A stretch of DNA of 64,000 nucleotides from Acanthornis magna (GCA_036785705.1 JAWUZG010000032.1:15208001-15272000); one strand, 5' to 3'; positions 1 to 10,795 are shown, counted from the stretch's first letter. The notes: generated from the letters alone by a model not told the origin. Numbers and translations are program-made.

Positions 1-680
1 GGGTGAGGCGCTGCTTATTTGATGTAGGACAATCACATATTTAGACTTCGGGGGAAAAAATTATTGTTTTTCACCAGAAAGATATTTTCCTGCCCTCCCT
101 TCTAAAATCTTGGGTGACATTTACAGGGAGGTTATGGCCATGTTTTGCCATTCACAATGTGATTTCTGCAAATCTTTTCGAACACTGAAGCCGGGTGCCA
201 CCAGAGAGTAAAATATCCACAGCGTCCTTTTCCTTTCAAAGACACGATTTTCTGTAACTACCCAGCAGGTATCCATAGGAGCGGTCACTAAGGAAAACAT
301 ATTTATATCATTAGCCTTTTCTTCCCTCCGGCCCCCAAGTGAGCCTAATCGCTTCACCCTAAAGAGACGTGGCGTGTAAAGCTGACAGCAAGCAACTGAC
401 AGCGGCTAGTCAGTCAAACGTTATCAATTGCAGAAAAATTATAGACGCCGGTGTGAAAGTCAGCTGTAAACCTTGTTTCTGTGCATCCCAAGTGCACCTT
501 CACCCCCGTCCCTCTCCTTTGCCCTGCCTTCGGCTGAGCGTGTGTCGGGGGCGAATTAGCACTTCAGCTTTGCTATAACGGGGTGAACAGCAAGCCTCGA
601 GCGACTGTCCCAGAGACACAGGTGACCCTCAAAAGGGGGTTGAGAGAAAGTTAAGCATAGCTTAAATTTAAAAGAGACAG
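1..680. other. Gene-free left edge, moderate GC
   Basis: No gene, repeat family or RNA gene is recognisable. The sequence moves from AT-rich to GC-rich towards the right, leading into the first CpG island. The octamer CTGACAGC occurs twice (near 382 and 396). The stretch is non-repetitive in appearance, as expected for DNA flanking a regulated promoter, but nothing specific can be assigned. Confidence 0.5.
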
Positions 681-689
681 GAAGGTCCC

Positions 690-1670
690 CTGAGCCCGCA
701 CGTCCCTCTCCGCCGGGGATCCTCCGGCCGGGCTGCTTTCCCCGCTGTCAGGTGGGCTGCAGCCCGTCGGAAGAGGTGGCACTAGGGAGCTGGCAGGAAC
801 GGTCGCCGGGAGCGGCGGCGGGGCTCTTCATCGGTTTCCGATGAGAGCGGCTCGGCCCCTGCTCCCACTTGTGTGTGTCACCTTCCTCGGGCGAAAAACG
901 AGCGCGGCTCACAGCGCGGGACGCAGGCGGTCCCGGCTCATCCCACGCCGGGCCCAGGCTCGCCGTGTCCCGGCGGCCCAGGGCAATCCCCTGGTACTCG
1001 TCCCGGGGCCTGTCCCGAGCACACCGCTTCGTGCGCCCGCCCGACAGGCTTTAGTTTTGCGGCCGAGCCGGAACGAGAGGGAGTGGGATCGGTTTCCCAA
1101 CACTTGAGATTCCCCGGGTTCAAACCACACAACTCGACTGACGGCTGCCAAAACAAGGGGACGGCGAGGCCGCTCCGGACCCAACCTCCAGGATCAGAGG
1201 GCATGCAGCACCCCGTTCGGTGCTCCTAGCTCAGGAGCCGAGAAAAGGGAATCGGGCCGGCGAAGAGAAGGGAAGCCCCGCGTTCTCATCGCGCACAGAG
1301 CCCTTTGTCGCCCGCAGTGACCCAGCTTTAGCCTGAACCTCGTTGCGGCTGTCGCCGGTCGCGCCGAAGCCAAGCCCAACCTGCCAGGAGCGCGGCCCCG
1401 GCGGCCCTCAAACATCCGACGCGAGTGGGGTTAGAGGAGGGCTCATCGATGCTGCGTGGCACCTTTTGTTGCCGCTTCAGCACCGCGGGACGGCCGCGCA
1501 CCGAGGAGGCGAAGGGGTCGGGGCCAGCCCGCCATAGCCGCCGACGGGGCGCCCGCTCCGCCGGCAGGAGCGCGCCATCCCCCGCGCGGCGCGTACCGGC
1601 CTTTCCCCGTGCGCCCCCGAGCCCCTCGGCCCGGCCGCCCTTACCGGGCTGCCCCCGCAGCCACCGCTCT
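690..1670. promoter_or_regulatory. CpG island 1
   Basis: About 1 kb is strongly GC-rich with very frequent CpG dinucleotides, in contrast to the CpG-poor DNA that fills most of the window. CpG islands in vertebrates mark promoters or Polycomb-regulated developmental loci. Open frames inside it exist on both strands but are arginine/proline/alanine-rich with no recognisable domain, as GC-rich DNA gives by chance. It ends about 50 bp before a TATA box at 1718, so it may be the upstream part of a promoter reading right. The gene served is unknown. Confidence 0.85.
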
Positions 1671-1717
1671 CGTTTTAAAACTTAGGGAAAAAAAATATTC
1701 GCTTCCCTGCTGCGGTG

Positions 1718-1755
1718 TATAAATAAGATCAACGTACGGAAATAAAAGCTCAGCC
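1718..1755 (+). promoter_or_regulatory. Candidate TATA core promoter
   Basis: TATAAATAAG at 1718-1727 is a near-ideal TATA box directly downstream of CpG island 1. A start site would be expected around 1748. The first ATG downstream (1784) opens a frame of only 70 codons, rich in isoleucine and unlike any protein I know, so a transcript from here would more likely be non-coding or spliced to a distant exon. The motif is seen; promoter activity is inferred. Confidence 0.35.
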
Positions 1756-3215
1756 AACCGGCCGGCTTTCCGGACGGGTGAAAATGCTGAGGAACTACAT
1801 TAAAGAATTGAAAACACAGTTTAAAGGCATCCGTGTTAAAATTATAATCATTCCGGTGATTGCATTTTATAGCGCTTATATTACTATCTTAATTTGTAAT
1901 TACACAGCCACGAGCATGAATAATTTTTTAAGGAAATCTCCAGTCTTTAATACGACGCTCCCACTTACATTTATTGTTGGTTTCAGACATTTTTAAAAAT
2001 AGCCTTTTCATTACTCCAGTCACAAAAATAAACATTTGCAAACGCTAAATGAGGGTTGAAGAAACCTCTGGCTTTACTTTTTTATTGCATTCTAATACAT
2101 TTAACTCATATTTTCATTATTGTCTCAGGAAAAAAATGAAAACATGTATGGAATAAAATTAAATCAGGTAGCTTTAAATCACTCTAGTTTAAGGTACGGT
2201 CACTAATTGGAAATATTTATGTTTGCGAGGCTGGGATTTCAGCAGTAAAAAGACACAGTATATCCCCATTTTATCATAACGGGAGTCTACGGGAACATTT
2301 ATATCATTGTAAGAAATGATGTGTAGTTAAACAGCATTTTTTAAGCAGGGTTTATGTCTTTTTATGGCAACCTTCGGTCTTTAGTCGGGGCTAGTTCTCA
2401 TATTACACGAAATGTACTTTAAGAAGTACTACCTGCTCCAGCTGTCCAGGAAAAACTGAATTATGGAACTAGGAAACATATGGCAGTTGCATATTGCACG
2501 AGTAAGGTACATATGAAAGTTATAAATTTCTTTTTTAAGTAACCATTGTAAACGCATTTTTATAGGTTTCACAGTATGTATTACATCTGTAATTTTAATT
2601 TTTGCAATATACCTTTTTAAAGATACCTATGTGTTCTGTATTCCGGGTAAGGAAATGCAAAGCGACGTTTACACGTAAAAAAAAAATAAAAATGCTGCTG
2701 GCAAAACAAACATGACAGGTAAATAAACGGGGAAGCGGAGCTTCCTCACAATGGAAAGGACACTATGCCATCTATTGGCAAAGCAGTTATTTACAAAGCC
2801 AAGGGCACCCAAGTGAGTATTTTCTGTTCTTTCAATGTTGCGGAGTGTCCCAGTCGTGCCTTTGGTGTACTATAACAAAAAAATAAAGACATTTCCACGG
2901 AGGTCCAGGGAATTTAAAAAAGAAAAGAAAAGAAAGAATTCTAAAAAAGTAGAAGAAAATAAAATAAAATTTTTAAAAAAGGAAGAAAGCAAGACAGTTC
3001 GTGAATTTATATCTCACAAATTAGGTCATTAACTCACAGGGCATTTGGCAGCTAATTGCAGACTCCCTTCTCGGAGCGCCCGAGTGGGAGAGGTTTGACT
3101 TTTTCGATTGCTGATTACTGAACAGTGTCAAAGAAGGCTTTTTTTTCTTCTTCTTCTTTTTTCCCCCTGTGTTTTAAATTCAAGGTTACTTAAGGACTTT
3201 ACGGCCACGAAACGG
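1756..3215. other. AT-rich, non-repetitive inter-island DNA
   Basis: This stretch is AT-rich and low in CpG, with no recognisable repeat family and no coding sequence. A run of A at 2678-2687 and an A-rich patch at about 2915-2990 are the only simple sequence. Lack of repeats between two CpG islands is common around developmental genes, where such DNA is often conserved non-coding sequence. Conservation cannot be tested here. Confidence 0.45.
2766..2780 (-). promoter_or_regulatory. Possible CTCF-like site
   Basis: Read on the minus strand, this stretch gives the core CCAATAGATGGCA, close to the CTCF core (CCASYAGRKGGCR). One match in 64 kb can arise by chance. Its place between two CpG islands is a plausible insulator position, but that is inference. 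Confidence 0.25.
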
Positions 3216-3219
3216 CCCA

Positions 3220-3490
3220 GCAGGCTGCCTCGGAAGCTGACCTTACGGTCTGTGCTCAGTCCGAACGCTATGCGGGTGTGACTGCAGGATCGGGCCTCCT
3301 TTTCCGCGCCTCGCAGAGCTCCCCCGAAACACGAGCCTGAGCTGCGAGGCTCTGTAAGGCTCTGTCGGACAGCGGCGAGGGGACAGCGGCCGGCCGGGCG
3401 GCGGCAGTGGCGGAGGCAGGAGGTGCGCGGAGCAGCCCCCGCCCCGCCGGCCGCCGCCGGGTCCCGCGGGCAGAGCCTGTTCTCGGCGAC
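3220..3490. promoter_or_regulatory. CpG island 2
   Basis: This is a short, very GC-rich block dense in CpG, with alternating GGC/CCG runs between 3370 and 3470. A GC-box-like run (CCCCCGCCCCGCC, 3436-3448) could bind SP1-family factors. It lies about 130 bp upstream of a TATA box at 3581. No conserved coding frame is seen. Confidence 0.8.
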
Positions 3491-3580
3491 AGAAAAGCTT
3501 TTCCCGTAGGAGACAGCTAGCTACTAGTGCTTTTCCTGTTTCCAGGGAGGCGAGGGAGAAGATGGTATTTCCCCATCAGC

Positions 3581-3615
3581 TATAAATAAACCGAAATAAT
3601 CGGACAGATGTGAAG
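3581..3615 (+). promoter_or_regulatory. Candidate TATA core promoter
   Basis: TATAAATAAA at 3581-3590 follows CpG island 2 and its GC box. A start site near 3611 would be expected. It shares the arrangement (island, then TATAAATAA) with the candidate at 1718. No recognisable coding exon follows. The motif is direct observation; its use as a promoter is inferred. Confidence 0.35.
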
Positions 3616-4169
3616 GGAAGAGTCAATTTTTCCTGTTCCAAGCGTAGATCAATTTCTGAACGAAAGTCCCTGCCTCTCCGTCTTGATCTGGCTTTCTTCC
3701 TTCTTCCCTCACTTACTAAGGACTTGACTTTTTCCCTGCCATGACTAGCCCCGTACTGCTCGGTGGAAAACACGAGAGCCCTTTGTTTTAATTTTCAACG
3801 TTGTAATCTCGCTTTCCCCGTCCCGCAGAACCCAGCTCGGCCCTTCTCTCCTAGAAGTGTGCATCGGGGGGGGGGAGAGAAATTCCTGGGAGCACCTGTA
3901 TTTCTCAGCTCGAAAGGTTAATCTTTCCCCACACAGAAAAAGAAAAAAAAAAAAAATCCCTAAAATAAAAAACCACAATCCCCTCCGTCTAAAACCAGAC
4001 CCCAGAGGACAGGAAAATATAAAATCCAGACCCTGCACTCATATCCTTTTACTGCTCTTCTCGGTGTGAACGTGTGAGTAGATGGTGTTTTACAAAGTTG
4101 TCTGAATTTCATGAAAGGCCGTTCCTGTGTTTATATGCGAGGGGAATTGCACTGTCTCGCTGACTGAAA
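3616..4169. other. Gene-free spacer with short homopolymers
   Basis: The spacer has mixed composition between CpG islands 2 and 3. It contains a run of ten G (3866-3875) and an A-rich run (3938-3956). No repeat family or gene is recognised. Confidence 0.5.
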
Positions 4170-4830
4170 CGCACCTTCGCCGATTGGTCTTTACCCGAGC
4201 AGTGGGACGCGGCGCTGGGAGCCCGAAGGCTTCGCCTCGCAGCCTCACGCCCGGATTTTCGGATCAGCCCCGCGCGTCCCTCGCTGCAGAGGGAGCGCAA
4301 ACACGCTCACTCTGGGGGCAGCACTCGTTTTCTGCTCTTTTTTTTTCTCCCCTGCAAACATCCCCGAAGCCCAGGCGAGCCGCGGGCTGGCGGCGGCCCG
4401 CGTCTGGGGACGGTGACGAGGCATCGCACACTCCGGGACCCGCCGCAGCTCCCCGCAGTCCCGTATCCGTGCTGGAGCATCATCACGGCCCGCAGCCGCG
4501 CTCCCTCGGCTCCATGTGCCCGCTTTTTGGGGGCAGGCTCCCCGGGAACGGGGCCGCCGCGCCCCGGCGCCCGGCCGGGTCACCAAAGAAGCGGCGAGAG
4601 AGCGCCTTATCGGGGAGCTGTCGGAGAAACAGGCGGGTAGGCTTTAGGGGTAGAAAGGCATTGATGGAGCACAAAACCGAGCTCCATCTGGGCAGCGATT
4701 TTTGAAGAAAACATCAAACAGGCTTCTCTGCCGGGCAGCCCACGCACGCCGGCTCCCCACCCGTCCCCGTCGTCCGCTGCAGCGAGGTGCCGGCCGAGCC
4801 CCTGAGCATGGCCCGATTCCCCCGTCACCT
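4170..4830. promoter_or_regulatory. CpG island 3
   Basis: This is a GC-rich, CpG-dense block. An inverted CCAAT box (ATTGG, 4183-4187) lies at its left edge. A 192-codon frame on the plus strand and shorter ones on the minus strand cross it, but they are low-information, rich in R/P/A/G, and show no domain. It may be a promoter for transcription in either direction, or a Polycomb-type island. Confidence 0.8.
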
Positions 4831-5035
4831 GAATGAAGGGATTTGGCTCGTCAAAATTAAATTCCTCCGCAATCAGCCAGACCAAAATGCTTTCAGAGTA
4901 ACATCCAGGAGATCATTTCCCCCGAGTTGCCTATCAAGTGTTGCATACAATATATATCTTTTAAATATATTGTTTTTTCGATGATGTGCTGAAAGGGAAA
5001 CAATTATTAAAACTGTGCGAGCACTCTGCTTGTAA
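4831..5035. other. AT-rich segment inside CpG cluster
   Basis: There is a sharp change from CpG-dense to AT-rich, non-repetitive sequence, with a 9-bp AT inverted repeat (ACAATATAT ... ATATATTGT, about 4946-4973) and homeodomain-type TAATTA cores nearby (5032). The character suggests conserved non-coding DNA; conservation is not testable here. Confidence 0.3.
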
Positions 5036-5149
5036 TTACCCGGGGAGCGGGGCGAGGACGAGGCGCTAGTGGGGGACTCAAGAAAAGCGGGGCTTTAAAA
5101 TCTCTCCTTTTAGGTTTGCGTGGGTAAATTCCCTTGGCCCCTTTTAACA

Positions 5150-5300
5150 ATAAACAAATGCCTGTGCGTATATCCATACACATATACATAGTAATATAAA
5201 TCTGTACGTGTGTCCAAACACATATACACACATACATGCATATCGATGCACTATTCTATATTAAATATAGACATGCCTTGCGTTCCAGATTCTTTCACTC
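5150..5300. repeat. Imperfect CA/TA-rich simple sequence
   Basis: Repeated CATATACA/TACACA-like words run across this stretch, giving irregular purine-pyrimidine alternation. It is a decayed microsatellite rather than a transposon. Confidence 0.5.
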
Positions 5301-5335
5301 GTTAATGTTTGTATATAAATGCAATCATTTCCATT

Positions 5336-5425
5336 AGTGTTTTCTCCTCTCACTCTATTTTTTCCCTCCCTTTTTTTTTTCTTCCTTTTTCTTTCTCTTT
5401 TCTCAGTGGAAAGTGCACAGTAAGT
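5336..5425 (+). other. Strong polypyrimidine tract and 3' splice-site-like AG
   Basis: A pyrimidine run of about 65 nt ends in CTCAG (AG at 5405-5406), an excellent 3' splice-site context. Fourteen bases later comes ACAGTAAGTG, a good 5' splice-site match (GT at 5420). If both are used they would delimit a 13-nt microexon (5407-5419); otherwise the exon would run into CpG island 4. Splice-like motifs also occur by chance, so this is tentative. Confidence 0.25.
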
Positions 5426-5524
5426 GTGAAATATACATCATCGCCCGAGGAATTTGTCTTGAAAAGTCCTCTCAGCCCCCTGGTGTTCAAAGACGAAAGG
5501 ATGGTTATTGATTATTGCCCTAGA

Positions 5525-5870
5525 TCAGAGCCCGCGTTAAACGCCAGGGGAGCGACATGGACCGGCAGTGAGGGCCCGGCTCTGCCCGCGGTACCGGCGG
5601 CTCGCAGGGGCTCCGCGGCGCCGCTCCGCTCCCCGCCGCGCTCCGCACCCGCGGATGACGGGACAAGCCGCCCGCCGCGGTGCCTCGAAAGGGCTCAAAG
5701 GCCCTGGGGCACGGCCCGTGCCCGCCTGCGCGCCCGCGGAGCCCGGCGAGCCGCTCCGCTCTCCCCGGCCCCGCGCCCGCCTTTTGCTCCCGTCCTGGTC
5801 CGGCTGCGAAGCGCCCGCCGCGTCCTGCAGCGGCGCGACTGTGCTGTCGGTGCTCAGGCTGGGAGCACCC
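5525..5870. promoter_or_regulatory. CpG island 4
   Basis: This is the last of the four GC-rich, CpG-dense blocks at the left end. Frames of 110-220 codons cross it on both strands but are arginine/alanine/proline-rich with no recognisable domain. Beyond it the sequence turns CpG-poor for most of the remaining 58 kb, so this block marks the boundary of the regulated region. Confidence 0.8.
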
Positions 5871-5884
5871 GGACTGCAGAAACA

Positions 5885-8514
5885 GGCCGTAGGTGTGTAA
5901 GTGTGTGTAAACAAATATACACGCATGTAGAGAGCTTCAGCTGGGTGCGAGAGGCCATATATTCAGAGCTATGAACTCTTGGACTGGCTTGTGTGTTCTT
6001 ACCACACTCGTGCGCCCTGAAATCCATCACCTGTTCCATGGAAAGCCTCACTGAAGGGGCAGAAAGGAATGTTGAAGTGTGGGACGGAGGCTGAGAAACC
6101 CACTGGCAGGAGAGCACAGCAGGAGCCTCAGTGCCAGGGTGTGGCGCAGCATGAGGTGAAAGCCTCAGCATCCCACTACAAGCACCCCGCTCCAGGGGAT
6201 GGGAGGGGGTATGCAGCATCCCTGCCCTGCTGCCCGACCACAGCTGCGTGGGTGAGTGGGGTTTTCCTGGGCATGTAGGTACCCCCGGCCTTTACTGCCC
6301 GAGGTGTTAGATTGGCGCAAACTTCCCAGTGTACCTTGGAAAGTGTGAAGTAAACTGGCGACAGCAAGCTCTCCAAAGCCATTTCTTCTTAGCCCAATGC
6401 AAAGAGCTTCTTTGCCCAATGCAAAACAGAGAATCTTTTGCCCTTACAAATGACCAGTTGTGAGAAAAGATAATGCTGAACGTGCTCCATTCAGCTGGAG
6501 AGTGATGGTGCTATTTAGGGAGGAGGGTTGTGGAGGGCAAATAAAAGAGGAGCTTTGGAAAGTGCTGTGACCTTGGGCATTAATTTACAGCAAATTTTGT
6601 CTTGTATATAAATGGAAGATCAAGTATATTGTGGAAAACTTCAAAACGCATTTTAAATTTTATTCTTTTTCTTTTCCTTAGGGCTGCAGACACTTGAATT
6701 CATGACAATCGAGAGGATTTTCTTTATGAATAAGAACATCAACAACCCCATTGTGTCCTGTCACAGTATCCTGGTATTTCTACATCCTCTCTGAGGTTCA
6801 CTTTGAGACTTGGAGGAATGTGATCTGGGAATTAGGTTTTGGACCATTTTGTTTCCATTTCGCAAATGCAGAGATGCTACAGTGAAACGCACAGTGGTTT
6901 CTATTTCTTCCTCTTTGTAGGCATGTTTAACTCTCATTGACACTGATGTGAGTTATGCACATGTCTAAAGAGGAGAAGGGAGTCTTAGATCTTTTTCTCA
7001 TCGTTTACATGAGATCAAAAGAAATCAAATAGAGTTAATGAAGGGCCAGATGGTGCTTTATTTGTGCTCTGGAAGAGCACAGTACAAGAGAATGGGAAGG
7101 AATATCTCTAGTTTAACCTGGCAAAGAGGAGGAAAACTTACTATCTCATTTAATGGGCACTGAAACAAGTATGCTGTACCTTCAGAAGTGGGAAAGGTTT
7201 GCTTGTTTTCTCTCCCTCAGTAGATTTTGGATGCAGGGCTAGGGTTGTTTTTGGAAGGCGCCGATTGAAGGGATTCCAGACTCTGAAATCATTCACATTT
7301 TGTCTTTTTTGGAAACTCAAATTTCTTTGGACCAGGCAATTTTTCAGGTTTTTCTTTTAAGCCGTAGGATATGGGTGCTCCTCTAGTCCATGGAAAATGT
7401 GTAATCTAAGCTGCTATGAGGCAGGGCTGCAGAAGTAGAAGAGCCTTTGATTTGGATCCTCACTGTGAGCAAGAGTTTGGCAGGAGAGGCACAGGATGCA
7501 GTAAACTTTACCAACTGTGCACACAGAGCAACTCATATCCCAGAGGATGTAGACAGGGTCGGGGCCATCCTGTGCTGTTCCTCTGTGCTCTCTCTTAGCC
7601 CTTGCACCTGGATGCTGGGCTCTTAGCTCTAGTTGCCCCTGGGATCTTGAGGGAGGAGGTTGTAGCATTGGGCATAGTAATGACAAATTACTTTTACCCT
7701 CCCTGATGGTAGGATTATCTGAAAAGACATGAAAAGCTTGTTTCCTCTGTAGACCTTGCACCGGTCCTGGCAGGCTCCTTCTGAGATAGGATACTCCAAA
7801 GGACAGGATCCCACTGGTAAGTGTGAGGGAAAACAGATGCTTTTACAGAGGATTACCCCTGCCAGTGCTGATCTTGTAGGGATTAATCTGTGGGGGCAGT
7901 AGAGGCCATCTTATTACTTGTCCTCTGTACATCCCATCATTGTTTTAATGCATGACACACCTATTTGAGGATAGCTTAGCACCAGACCACAGATTTCCCA
8001 ATAGCTTGATGTCATATGTTGTATGATACTCTAATGCCAGTTGACAAAAAAGTCACTTTAGTGTTGTTCCCCAAGGCTTCTTTTGTTGACAAAGCAGCTC
8101 TCTGGATTTGGAAGTCTTTGCAGTTCAACTGAAGGCCTGGAGGCTTTCCTGTTTTAAAAGCAATGGGAAGAGATGAAACCAGCATCTGTGCATTTGTTTA
8201 AGGATGCTAGAAATTGTTTGTGTTTATGCTTTCTTCTCAGAAAATGGTATCAAGGGTACTTTAATAGCAGAGCAGCCCCATCTACTCTTTGCCCCCTGGT
8301 ACAAACCCAGTGTTACAGTTCCAGCTGACATTATTTCCACCTGCTTTAAATGTGTTCATGTGCCTCTAATCCTGTGTGCAGCTTCACATTTGTACCCATT
8401 TCCTGTATTTTATAGGCACATGTGGTATGTCGAGGTTTGGAAATGTAAGCCCTCATTTTGTGCTGCTAGTTTTTTAACATTCATTTTCCCTGGCTGTACT
8501 CCTTGTTTTAAAAA
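5885..8514. other. Gene-free stretch
   Basis: No gene or repeat family is recognised. Small items: a GT/CA-rich patch at 5890-5925; GCCCAATGCAAA duplicated 22 bp apart (6392-6403 and 6414-6425); a good acceptor-like pyrimidine tract ending in AG at 6680-6681; donor-like GGTGAGT near 6251 and GGTAAGT near 7816. None combine into a coding exon with a recognisable product. Confidence 0.45.
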
Positions 8515-8612
8515 AGGAATAACCAAAAAATTCCAAACAAAACAAAATTTTAAAAAACCTCCAAATACAACAAAACAAAAAATACCAAACCAAAACAAGT
8601 CTTTTTTTTCCT
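8515..8612. repeat. A-rich (CAAAA)n-type low complexity
   Basis: The plus strand is dominated by A with CAAAA/CCAAA words, ending in a short T run. AC-free A-rich sequence of this kind is common in bird genomes. It may be the remains of a poly(A)-like tail, but no retrogene is seen beside it. Confidence 0.55.
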
Positions 8613-10309
8613 GTTGAAGTTTAAACAAATTCTTGAGAACTTCCTTGCTATTTTATATATCTAGCACTTTTATTGAGTGAGTGTGCAGTAATTTGGTGGG
8701 TTTACTAAGTAACTTGACAGTTAATGGGATACATCTGCAATATATCCCAAAATAACCGGCCGCTTAGAAATATGGAAAAGACTAGAATTTTCACTCCTTT
8801 CTGTTCTTCTGAGAAATTCCTATCTGCTTCAGCTCCACAGAAGTCAAGATTCCATTAAAGATCCATACATGCCAAGAGCTGCTACCAACGATAATAAAAC
8901 TAATTAGAGCTGACCCTTCCAAACTTTCTATTATAGTAGAAAAATATTGTGGATTTTAACCTAAAGTATTTAAGAAGCTACATTAAAAACACACAAAACC
9001 ATGCATACACCTGGAGCTACACGGTGGCTTTACAAGGCTTGAGAGTATAAAAAAACCCTCGGCCATGAAAGAAAGAACCCAGACTTCATTTTCCACAGAC
9101 AGATTGGCTGCTTCGCATCAGTGACCCACACTCATGTGCTTACTCGTTCCGGTGAAAAGGAGAAGTATGGCAATATCAGTAATACTTCAGCTGGTGCACC
9201 ATGGCCCAGAAGGGTTGGGAACACTTTGGTGTTAGGGAACATAGACGCTGTCAATTGGCAATGGAAGTCTCTAAGAGGAAAATTCTAACCAGCAATCACA
9301 TGTCCCTGAGAAAATTTCTGCGTTTCCTAAACTGACTTCTTGTTGACACAACAGCCAAAAGCTATTCAACCCTTTACAGTAAGGCTGACTTTTAGGGATA
9401 GGCCCCATACAGGGAAGCCTATGATACAGTGAATCCATAGGAATGAACAGGATGGAGGAGGAAGAAAATTTGAGTGGATGTATCTAGTGGCCTGTGGTTC
9501 CAGAGGGAATAAAGAAAAGGAAAAAGTTGAAGGAAACTGAGCAGAACTCTCCTGTGACTGAGTAATTTTCCATATGAGGGGGTTAGTATCTTCACTGCAG
9601 CTTAATCAACTTTCATTTGCCAAATTTTAGATGGCTTCAGATAGGTATTTCATGGTAATGAAGATGAAGAGTTTTGGTAAAAAGCTGATATGTCACAATG
9701 CCCTTAATGATATTGATGTGTCGAGACTTGCCATGCATACGTCACTTTTCACTTCTTGGAGTTATAAAGCCGGTAGAAGGAAGGTCCTCTTCAGATTCCT
9801 TCTGCAATTTGTGAACAAATTCCTTATACTGCTTTGCCAAATGTTTAAAGCTCCGACATGTGTCTGTTTATTCATTAGAATTCAACAGAAGGGTAGAAAC
9901 ATAGTGCTAATGTTTATGTTCCAGTTAAGGAATTCATTTATGTTGCCTCACTTAAAAATATTCTCCTCTCTTGGAGAAAATATAAGTCCAAAGTTGATTT
10001 ATCAGGTTTAAATTTAAGAAAACTATATTGTCAGAACAACCACACATTCCTTTTTGCACCACTTTTGAAATCTGTTTCCTATTACCATCTCTGCATCAGA
10101 CAAATGCAACCAAGTTATTTACAGGCTGTGAAAGATACTAAATCTTTTCTGAGTAATATTACATTGGATCACAAATTCTCACTTTTAATAATAATTGACA
10201 ACAAACTAAAGCGAAGGATATTCACAATTAGTAACAACAGCACATAATGCTCTCCCAGTGCCTTGTATCTTCAAGACCCAATGCAGACGTAAGCTGCTGA
10301 AGTCTCATT
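8613..10309. other. Gene-free stretch
   Basis: The stretch is AT-rich with no recognisable repeat. A 126-codon frame at 9631-10011 has no domain or family resemblance and no coding character. The stretch around 9700-9790 keeps a few CpGs in otherwise CpG-poor sequence and could be constrained non-coding DNA, but this is only an impression. Confidence 0.4.
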
Positions 10310-10465
10310 AACATTTACTTTGGAAGGATGTTAAGTATTGTTATCTCCCGTTTACAGATGGTGAAAGAGGCTCAGTAGGATTGTGACTTGCCTAAAAAAA
10401 CTCAGAATAGTTTAATTGCAGAAGCAAGACCAGAACTCTCCAGCTCTTGGCTCCTACTTGTGTGA
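10310..10465 (+). mobile_element. MIR/CORE-SINE relic
   Basis: The phrases TTATCTCCCGTTTACAGATG, then GTGAAAGAGGCTCAG, then GTGACTTGCC, AGAAGCAAGACCAGAACTCT and TTGGCTCCTA follow the order of the MIR family consensus (middle, core and right part). MIR elements are tRNA-derived SINEs mobilised by L2 before the amniote radiation, so copies in birds are very old and non-mobile. The ends are approximate. The copy keeps its order without large insertions, which is notable for its age. Confidence 0.75.
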
Positions 10466-10544
10466 GAGAGCAAAACACATTTTTAAAAGCATCCTGTGAC
10501 TTAGGAATCCCAGTTCCAACACACACCAGGGCTTGAGCAGCACT

Positions 10545-10795
10545 GGGGCAGCGCAGCTCCTCAGGGGCGCTTTGGGCTCCCGGCTCCCATTAACTCTGAG
10601 TGATTTTGGAGCTCTTGAAAACTCCTTTCAGTCCATGGAGGGAAATGCACAACACCTGTGATTCATAGAAGCGGCGCATGGAGAGGCAGAGCAAAGACTG
10701 GGAGTGACAGCCAGCTCCACGTGCAGCTCAGCCGCGATTCAGAAGCTGGAGGGCCGAGTGCTGAGCCTGTGTTCCAGGGCTGAGGAGCCGGGGGA
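10545..10795. promoter_or_regulatory. Small CpG-rich patch with E-box
   Basis: About ten CpG dinucleotides lie within 250 bp, surrounded by CpG-poor DNA, with GC content clearly above its flanks. It contains a CACGTG E-box at 10718-10723. It could be an unmethylated enhancer, a minor promoter or a first exon of a non-coding RNA; no coding frame is recognised. Confidence 0.4.

Noticed and set aside
1784..1996. 70-codon frame just downstream of the TATA box at 1718
   Set aside because: It is AT-rich and isoleucine-heavy with no recognisable family; that length is common by chance in AT-rich DNA.
4127..4705. 192-codon plus-strand frame through CpG island 3
   Set aside because: GC-rich DNA has few stop codons. 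Composition is R/P/A/G-biased, overlapping frames are also open on the minus strand, and no domain is seen.
5309..5974. 221-codon plus-strand frame, the longest in the window
   Set aside because: It starts in a polypyrimidine tract and is kept open by CpG island 4; low-complexity, no domain, frames open on both strands.
9631..10011. 126-codon plus-strand frame
   Set aside because: No family resemblance, no splice or promoter context; plausible as a chance frame in 64 kb.
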